From: an uncultured Chromatiaceae bacterium
Lineage (GTDB): Bacteria > Pseudomonadota > Gammaproteobacteria > Enterobacterales > Alteromonadaceae
Direction: 5' to 3'
NCBI GenBank assembly: GCA_946481195.1
Contig: CAMLNG010000093.1
Coordinates: 1-10,310 of the forward strand
Length of the DNA stretch: 10,310 bases
This document shows, piece by piece, positions 1 to 5,125 of this stretch; the first letter of the stretch is position 1; every line of letters begins with the position of its first letter. The notes below the pieces were generated by a model. That model made no database searches and had not been told where the DNA came from. It saw only the letters and a list, made by a program, of their open reading frames with translations. The translations under genes were made by a program, and so were the position numbers.

Positions 1-410
1 AGCAGCGCGTGCAGCTGGCCTTGTTCATCATAATAATCGGCGATATCGACACTGCCCAAAAGTACTGCACCCTCGTCAAATTCAAGCGTCACGCCGGTTT
101 TTAACTGCAAAGCGCCACTCAGATACTGGCCTTTATTAAATTGCAAAGTACCGCCACCACCTGCGGCCAAAGCATCAATCGCCTGTTGCAGCGCGGCTGT
201 GACTTTAGTGCGGCCATCGGCAGCAACACCTAAGCTTTTGACCAGCACTCTTTTGCCTGCCGGCAATGCCGGTCTGTCGCTGCTTTTTTGCTGCTGCGCA
301 TAAAGTTGGGCAAATTGTGCCAGCCGGTTTTGCGGGTCGCTGCTCACTAACAAAGGTGCGGCAGCGGTGGCGGCAAGTGCCGATTGCAGAAAATGGCGAC
401 GGGTCAGCAT
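1..410 (-). CDS. Tat-exported GH28-like (polygalacturonase-type) beta-helix protein, 3' end cut by window edge
   Basis: The 136 visible codons begin at an ATG whose A is also the last base of the upstream stop codon (TGATG). An AAGGA Shine-Dalgarno sequence lies 8 bases before this start. The N-terminus carries a twin-arginine motif, TRRHFLQ (residues 3-9), followed by an Ala/Leu-rich stretch to about residue 22, so export by the Tat pathway as a folded protein is likely. From residue 60 the sequence reads GVAADGRTKVTAALQQAID, then a GGGGTL turn (85-89), GQYLSGALQLK (94-104) and GVTLEFDEGAVLLGS (106-120). This is the usual opening of GH28 and related pectate-lyase-fold enzymes. The catalytic aspartates would lie beyond the window, so activity and substrate (classically galacturonan or rhamnogalacturonan) cannot be judged. 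It is last in the visible operon and probably translationally coupled to the phospholipase gene. Fold assignment is fairly sure; the exact family is less so. Confidence 0.8.
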   Translation of the reverse strand, partial: MLTRRHFLQSALAATAAAPLLVSSDPQNRLAQFAQLYAQQQKSSDRPALPAGKRVLVKSLGVAADGRTKVTAALQQAIDALAAGGGGTLQFNKGQYLSGALQLKTGVTLEFDEGAVLLGSVDIADYYDEQGQLHAL

Positions 411-1558
411 CAGAGGGTTCCTTTGGTTTGACAAAGCGCTGCAGTAAAAGGCCCGTCCGGCAGGCGAAATTGCAGCGCGGGCTCGCCTTGAGGCGCGCCC
501 TGATAAAAATCAGACGAAATAAACTGGGCACGGCTTTGCAGCGCGGCCTGAAAACGGGCTGGCTGTAACACATTGCCGTCGTCGCTTCTTGTACGCACCA
601 ACAGGCCCTGGGCTAGCGCAACGGCGATCTCAGCCTGCTGAGTCGCCGGGTCGTTCAGCACCCGAATGGCCGCTTCGTCAGTATCCGCAGCATAGTTGCC
701 AAACATCAGCCGGCCCTGTAACGACGGGTGGCCGCTACGATACAGCGCCAGCTGCGCCGGCGAGCCGTCAAATAACAACAAAAACCGGCCGGCGGCTTGT
801 TTTAAAGTGGGCCAGCCATGCTGTTGGACACTGGCTGCGAGGCTCAAGGGCGCCTTGCGCACATCATCAGGTGTGAGCAACCTGTCGCGGCCAAGACCGT
901 CCAGCCACAGTTGTTCCAGCGCCAGATAATCTGTGGCCTGCCAGGACTCTACTTTTGACGCTTTTGTGGCAATAGCGTCTGGCAAATACCCGCCGGCGCC
1001 CTGCTCGCGCACGTTGATCACAATTAGCACCGGCCAGTGGCCGGGATTAGTTTTCGACCACTGCGCCAGCGTTGCAATGCAGTCGCGGGCTTCAACGCAA
1101 TGACTGGCGAAATCGATGTCTGGCAGATGCAGCACTTTAAAACCCGGACGTTTGAGCGATGCTGCCAAATCCGTTAGTGGCAGATACTCTGCAGCATTTT
1201 CCGCAGTTTTTTGTTGCTGCAAAGCCTGCTTAAGTTCAGCGCCAAACCAGGGCCTGGCAAAACTGCCGCCGGCGTCGTCCTTAAGAAAATCCAGCTCCAG
1301 CAGGCGCTGGCCACTATTAAGTTGGCTGGTCAGGCTGGCATGGCCATAGCGCAGCGTCTGCAATTTATCTTGCAGTTGTAGTCGTGCCGGCGGTTCCGCC
1401 AGCTGCTGCAGCCTTGCGGCCAGAGTGTCGTAATAAGCCGCCGGCAATACAGGTTTAAAACTGTTGTGTGATCCCAGCCAGCGTGCTTGATTAAGCCGGC
1501 AATCCGGCAATGGTGCCGCGGCCAGGGCGAAAGCTGCTAACACACTGACAGCGAACAC
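410..1558 (-). CDS. Secreted calcium-dependent phosphatidylinositol-specific phospholipase C-like protein
   Basis: This 382-residue protein starts at a GTG, 3 bp after the stop of the membrane-protein gene; a GGA-type ribosome site lies about 8 bases before it. An upstream start is impossible because the preceding TAA is in the same frame. Residues 1-15 form a hydrophobic signal-like segment, unusual in lacking N-terminal Lys or Arg. The motif LGSHNSF (28-34) holds the expected catalytic His31. LLELDF (86-91, Glu88 and Asp90) and LHLPDIDF (143-150, second candidate His144) fit the PLC TIM barrel. VLIVINVRE (177-185) is a core strand, and VRTRSDD (321-327) matches a C-terminal signature of the Streptomyces-type Ca2+-dependent PI-PLC family. 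Known relatives cleave inositol phospholipids to release inositol phosphate; I infer that class of chemistry but not the exact lipid. The protein would act in the periplasm or outside the cell. Its place between an HGSNAT/GH89 pair and a GH28-like gene is unexpected. Confidence 0.82.
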   Translation of the reverse strand: MFAVSVLAAFALAAAPLPDCRLNQARWLGSHNSFKPVLPAAYYDTLAARLQQLAEPPARLQLQDKLQTLRYGHASLTSQLNSGQRLLELDFLKDDAGGSFARPWFGAELKQALQQQKTAENAAEYLPLTDLAASLKRPGFKVLHLPDIDFASHCVEARDCIATLAQWSKTNPGHWPVLIVINVREQGAGGYLPDAIATKASKVESWQATDYLALEQLWLDGLGRDRLLTPDDVRKAPLSLAASVQQHGWPTLKQAAGRFLLLFDGSPAQLALYRSGHPSLQGRLMFGNYAADTDEAAIRVLNDPATQQAEIAVALAQGLLVRTRSDDGNVLQPARFQAALQSRAQFISSDFYQGAPQGEPALQFRLPDGPFTAALCQTKGTL

Positions 1559-1561
1559 AGG

Positions 1562-2683
1562 TTATATCCGCACAAAAATCTTGGCGCGGTACAACGCATA
1601 CACCGGCAGAAAACACAAACCGACAAACACTACCATCCAAAGACCTACAGTGCAGAATTGATTCAGACCTGTCGCCTGCGCCCAGGCCTGATAATGCCAC
1701 AGTACCGACAAGCTGCCTTCACCACTCCCCACAAAAGCACCAAGCGGCACTTCCAACAGCTTTTCCAGCGCCACGTGCAGCACATAAGCCACTATGGCGT
1801 TAGAGCCAAAAATCAGTGGCACTTGTGTCAAAGCACGATAACCGGCGCAGTCGCAGTACCAGATCAGCGTGGCCAGCACTATCGCTGCCATCCCGCTGGT
1901 GACCAGCACAAAAGAGCTGCTCCAGATTTGTTTAATCAGCGGAAATTCCAGGCTCCATAACCAGCCGGCAAAACAACAGAGCACACCCACGACAAAGAGC
2001 CGGCTGACTAACACATGCAAATCCAGCCCTTTACTGGCCTGGATCAGGCGGGCCAATAACACACCGGCAAGGCCGCTGCTGATGGCCGGTAAAGTGCTGA
2101 GCAGTCCTTCCGGGTCCCAGCTGCCGCGCCATAACATGCCGGGCAAAAAGGCACTGTCGACCCAGTTCACCAGATTGGCACCACGCTCCAGCTGCCCGGC
2201 CACCAAGCCAGGCGCCGGCAGCCATAAAATCAGCAGCCAATAGCCCAGCAAAATACCAAGCGCTATGGCGAGTAAACTGCGCCACCGGCAATACAAGGTC
2301 AGCACGGCACAGACGCCATAGACAATCGCAATGCGCTGCAACACGCCGAGCACCCGCAGGTCGGAGAATTTCAGATACAGCAGATTGACGAACAGCCCGA
2401 GTGCAAATAACAGCACAGTGCGGCGCAGGATTTTTGGTAAAAGCTGGCGAATTTGCGCGCCACTGCGCTGTTGCCCAGCCGGCAATGGCGCAAAACCCAG
2501 ACCAATTGCCACACCAACAATCACCAGAAAAAACGGATAGACAAAATCGGCAAAAGTCACGCCATCCCAATAAGCGTGCGAGAAAGTGCCGTAAGTATTG
2601 GGACTGTTAACCATAATCATCATCAGGATGGTCAGGCCACGAAACAGGTCCAGTGCTATCAGTCGGTTGTTCTGCATCAACAT
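1562..2683 (-). CDS. nagX: NagX/HGSNAT-like multi-spanning membrane protein (putative transmembrane glucosaminide N-acetyltransferase)
   Basis: This 373-residue inner-membrane protein has about ten hydrophobic helices (roughly 9-27, 45-63, 86-105, 114-132, 137-155, 195-213, 227-245, 255-275, 288-306 and 344-366). The opening RLIALDLFRGLTILMMIMVN and the block SHAYWDGVTFADFVYPFF (35-52) are hallmarks of the COG4299/DUF5009 family. That family includes human lysosomal HGSNAT, and bacterial NagX proteins seen in GlcNAc clusters. His36 in SHAYWDG lines up with the histidine reported as catalytic in HGSNAT, which moves acetyl from cytosolic acetyl-CoA onto terminal alpha-glucosamine on the far side of the membrane. 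DPEGLLSTLPAI (190-201) is another conserved loop. Bacterial NagX has also been proposed as a GlcNAc transporter, so acetyltransferase activity is inferred. The gene begins 7 bp after the GH89 stop. Either the first ATG or the third codon, also ATG (2677), could be the start; neither has a strong ribosome site. Confidence 0.85.
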   Translation of the reverse strand: MLMQNNRLIALDLFRGLTILMMIMVNSPNTYGTFSHAYWDGVTFADFVYPFFLVIVGVAIGLGFAPLPAGQQRSGAQIRQLLPKILRRTVLLFALGLFVNLLYLKFSDLRVLGVLQRIAIVYGVCAVLTLYCRWRSLLAIALGILLGYWLLILWLPAPGLVAGQLERGANLVNWVDSAFLPGMLWRGSWDPEGLLSTLPAISSGLAGVLLARLIQASKGLDLHVLVSRLFVVGVLCCFAGWLWSLEFPLIKQIWSSSFVLVTSGMAAIVLATLIWYCDCAGYRALTQVPLIFGSNAIVAYVLHVALEKLLEVPLGAFVGSGEGSLSVLWHYQAWAQATGLNQFCTVGLWMVVFVGLCFLPVYALYRAKIFVRI

Positions 2684-2690
2684 AATCCGC

Positions 2691-4994
2691 TTACAGGTTA
2701 GAAGGTGGCGCTTTGCTGGCCAGAATTTGTTGCTGAATGGCCAAAAGCGCAGCTGTTAAATCTGCCGGGGCCTGTTGTGGCGCCGCCAGCGGCTGTTGCA
2801 ACCAAACGTCATCAAAAGCAATTAACTTCGCCTCAGCTGCTTTGGCGTCAAAAGTTTTTTTTGCCACTAAAGCCTCACGTTGTGCAGCGAAAAACAGCTC
2901 CCAGCGTGGCAAATAATACTGGGCGTATAAACCAGACCAGGCCTTTGAGGCATAGTCTTTGAGTTTATCGCCGCCCCAGCGTGTCACCTGCAGCCGGGCA
3001 TTGTGTTCGTACAAAGCTTTCTCAGTGGCGGTGTCGCCATAAGCGCGTGCATCTGCTACCCAGGAAAACAGCGTTTCACGCTGAGTGCCGGGTGCCTGAT
3101 AGCCCATCAGGGCGTCGACAGAGAGGATAAGCGCTTTGACTTGCGCCCGTAATTTATCGCCCTGCGCTAACTGGCCCTGGCTGTAGGCCAGCATGGTATG
3201 TTGCAGCAGCATATCAATATGTTGCGTGGCGCTGTGGCGCTGGAAATCGACCAAATCAAACTGCAGCAAAGGCGCTTTCAGTGCGTTTGCCGGTAACTGT
3301 GCCAATTCGCGTAGAGCCTGGTCGAGCAGCTGCAGATTGCCCGGCGCGCCCGTATAACGCAGATAATCCAGTTTCGGCCGTTTTTGCAGCAAAGACCCGC
3401 CGGCGGAGTCTTCCCACCAGCGCGGTTCCCAATAACGTGTGCTGTAGACCGCTTTGTAGATATTCAGCCACTGCGCTTTGACGGCCGGGTCTACATCGCC
3501 GTAGCGGGCCTGCAGTTGCTGTGTTATCCAGTCGGTGGTCGCAGCCGTCTGGATTTGATTGTCGCGTTTGCCCTGCCAGGCCAAATCAAACAAAAAGTCA
3601 TACACCAGGCTATTGGAATGAATGCCTTCCGGGAAAGCGCCAAAACCGCGCAGCTGGCCCTTGTCGGCATGATTGAGCGCGATATTGGTTTTGTGGCGGT
3701 AAAAATCAAAGTCGCCATAAACCGGGTTGCTGCCGCCATAGTTGTGGATAAAACCAAACACCCAGGGTTTGCCATAAAAGCCTTTGGCTTTTTGCCAGAC
3801 ATCAAATCTGTCATTGCCAATGTCATGAATTAGCATGTTGTTGGCAGGCACTTTACTTAAAAACGCCTCAATCGCCGGCAAATCCCAGAAATGCGCGTCC
3901 GAACCAAACATCCAGCCCTGCATCACCCAGATAGCGCCCGGCGACGCTTGCGCCAAAGTCTGGTACAAAGCGGCGCCATAATTCGCCAGCTCAGCGTTTT
4001 TGTTGGCTGTAGATACCGGCGGCAGCATTTCGTTAAATGCATCGAGCAGGAAATAACGCTGCGGGCCGTATTCGGCCTGATACAACTCAATAAATCTTTT
4101 GGCAATTTTGCTGAAAAGCGGGTCGGCCGGGTCCAGCCAGTAAGTTTCGCGGGCAAAACCGGACCAGGCTTTCATTTTTTTGATCCGCGCCTTTGGGAAT
4201 AACTGCTGTAAACCATCCGGCACATAACCGGAGAATGCCGGCACCACCGGCTGCATTTGCAGCGCCTGCATTTGTGTCAGGATCTGGCGCTGTAACTGGC
4301 GTTTTTTCTCAATATAAGATTGCGGTAACGGGCCGGCGTGCGCTTCAATATTACCCATGCGCTGCCAGGGCAAAAATGCCGGGCCGGAAAAATACTGCGA
4401 AAGTTCTGCATCGCTCAGGCCAAATTCGCGCCACAGCTGTTGCCAGATATACTCCTGCCCTTCCATCGCCACCGGCTGGGTCACGCCGTGCAGCGCCATC
4501 CAGTCAATTTCCTGTTGCCAGCGCGGCCAGTCCCACCAGGGGCTGGAATAACCATAAGCACAGACGTTCAGATAAGCGCGGTCGGTAAACAGGCTGTCGA
4601 GCCTTGTCATAGCAACGTCCGGCAAAGTTGCCGGCAGTGCCAGCCGGTTACCTTCCCAGCTGACACTCAGATAACCCTGCTGACGCAGCAACTGATAAGC
4701 GCCATAAGCCAGTGCTGTTGCAGCATTGCCACGCACTTTAACCACGCCGTGTTCGATGCGGGTTTCTACCCAATGCGGCTGATTATCGCTTTGCAAGGTC
4801 CACTGCAGCGGGAGTTTGCTATCACCGCTTAAGCGCTGAAAAATGGCCTGTACGGCTTCTGCGGATTGAGTTGATGCTTGTGCTTTGCCATCAGTCATTG
4901 ATTGTGCTGCGACAGCAAAACTCTGCCAGCACACAATGGCCAGTGCTAACAAATATTTGTGATAAAAACGACGGGTCAAGAAAAGGCTGAACAC
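2691..4994 (-). CDS. Secreted GH89 alpha-N-acetylglucosaminidase (NAGLU homologue)
   Basis: The enzyme releases terminal alpha-linked GlcNAc and is predicted to be periplasmic. I chose the GTG at 4994 (767 residues) because GGAGA lies 7 bases before it and the product then opens directly with a signal peptide (TRR, then LLALAIVCWQSFAVAA, cleavage near residue 30). A longer in-frame GTG at 5063 would add 23 unlikely residues and runs into the hairpin cluster. Layout: small alpha/beta N-domain about 40-120, TIM barrel about 135-465, helical C-domain to the end. In this numbering, NVCAYGYSSPWWDWPRWQQ (143-161), EIDWMALHGV (162-171), GPAFLPWQRMGN (204-215), DAFNEM with Glu322 as acid/base, and AFPEG with Glu456 as nucleophile all match human NAGLU (Glu316 and Glu446) in order and spacing. 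Characterised bacterial GH89 members act on GlcNAc-alpha-1,4-Gal, and human NAGLU acts on heparan sulfate. It is first in a four-gene operon downstream of the receptor. Confidence 0.93.
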   Translation of the reverse strand: MFSLFLTRRFYHKYLLALAIVCWQSFAVAAQSMTDGKAQASTQSAEAVQAIFQRLSGDSKLPLQWTLQSDNQPHWVETRIEHGVVKVRGNAATALAYGAYQLLRQQGYLSVSWEGNRLALPATLPDVAMTRLDSLFTDRAYLNVCAYGYSSPWWDWPRWQQEIDWMALHGVTQPVAMEGQEYIWQQLWREFGLSDAELSQYFSGPAFLPWQRMGNIEAHAGPLPQSYIEKKRQLQRQILTQMQALQMQPVVPAFSGYVPDGLQQLFPKARIKKMKAWSGFARETYWLDPADPLFSKIAKRFIELYQAEYGPQRYFLLDAFNEMLPPVSTANKNAELANYGAALYQTLAQASPGAIWVMQGWMFGSDAHFWDLPAIEAFLSKVPANNMLIHDIGNDRFDVWQKAKGFYGKPWVFGFIHNYGGSNPVYGDFDFYRHKTNIALNHADKGQLRGFGAFPEGIHSNSLVYDFLFDLAWQGKRDNQIQTAATTDWITQQLQARYGDVDPAVKAQWLNIYKAVYSTRYWEPRWWEDSAGGSLLQKRPKLDYLRYTGAPGNLQLLDQALRELAQLPANALKAPLLQFDLVDFQRHSATQHIDMLLQHTMLAYSQGQLAQGDKLRAQVKALILSVDALMGYQAPGTQRETLFSWVADARAYGDTATEKALYEHNARLQVTRWGGDKLKDYASKAWSGLYAQYYLPRWELFFAAQREALVAKKTFDAKAAEAKLIAFDDVWLQQPLAAPQQAPADLTAALLAIQQQILASKAPPSNL

Positions 4995-5001
4995 AGGCGT
5001 G

Positions 5002-5006
5002 TCTCC
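5002..5006 (-). promoter_or_regulatory. Shine-Dalgarno sequence that sets the GH89 start
   Basis: The minus strand reads GGAGA here, 7 bases before the GTG at 4994. No comparable purine-rich site precedes the upstream GTG at 5063 or the later in-frame TTG at about 4979. This supports GTG 4994 as the start and leaves about 130 bp of leader after the receptor stop. Confidence 0.65.
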
Positions 5007-5048
5007 AAAAAAACCGGCGGCTAACGCAGGACTATATCGAATAAACTT

Positions 5049-5088
5049 GCCGCCGGTGCACACGAAACGTGGCGGCGCAAAAGCCGCC
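5049..5088 (-). repeat. Second hairpin plus spare arm: GC-rich inverted repeats in the GH89 leader
   Basis: Arms GGCGGC (5071-5076) and GCCGCC (5083-5088) flank the 6-base loop gcaaaa and form a perfect 6-bp stem. A further GCCGCC at 5049-5054 can pair with the 5071-5076 arm instead. On the minus strand this lies after the intrinsic terminator and before the GH89 ribosome site. No T-run follows, so it is not itself a typical terminator. Possible roles are an mRNA-processing or stability structure, a repetitive extragenic palindrome, or an alternative partner for the terminator arms. The pairing is seen directly; the role is inferred. Confidence 0.6.
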
Positions 5089-5094
5089 GGTACT

Positions 5095-5120
5095 ACAAAA
5101 ACAAGGCGGCAGAGCCGCCT
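5095..5120 (-). terminator. Intrinsic terminator downstream of the TonB-dependent receptor
   Basis: On the minus strand, 6 bases after the receptor stop codon, AGGCGGC and GCCGCCT form a perfect 7-bp GC-rich stem with a 3-base TCT loop. The stem is followed at once by TGTTTTTGT. Stem plus U-rich tail is the standard rho-independent pattern. It would lower expression of the GH89 operon relative to the receptor, if the downstream genes depend on receptor transcription. No separate promoter for GH89 is obvious in the short leader. Confidence 0.8.
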
Positions 5121-5125
5121 CCAAA

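Noticed and set aside
2031..2570. Minus-strand open frame of 179 codons overlapping the nagX gene in another frame
   Set aside because: The overlapping frame encodes a clear multi-spanning membrane protein with conserved motifs; this one is rich in Ala, Arg and Cys with no recognisable pattern.
1556..2695. Shared TAACCTGT and GCGGAT words at the GH89/nagX and nagX/phospholipase junctions
   Set aside because: The words occur in different orders and partly code for protein ends. They are too short to argue for duplication or a regulatory repeat.
4338..4832. Plus-strand open frame of 164 codons inside the GH89 gene
   Set aside because: It is antisense to a gene whose conserved motifs run continuously through it. 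The translation resembles no family I know and there is no ribosome site or operon context.
4995..5063. N-terminal extension of GH89 from the GTG at 5063
   Set aside because: The extra 23 residues precede a complete signal peptide, have no ribosome site and run up against the hairpin cluster. GTG 4994 has a well-placed GGAGA.
1..5063. Classification of the operon as a heparan-sulfate degradation locus
   Set aside because: No sulfatase, heparin lyase or unsaturated glucuronyl hydrolase is visible, and a phospholipase and a GH28-like gene do not fit. It remains possible only if such genes lie beyond the left edge.
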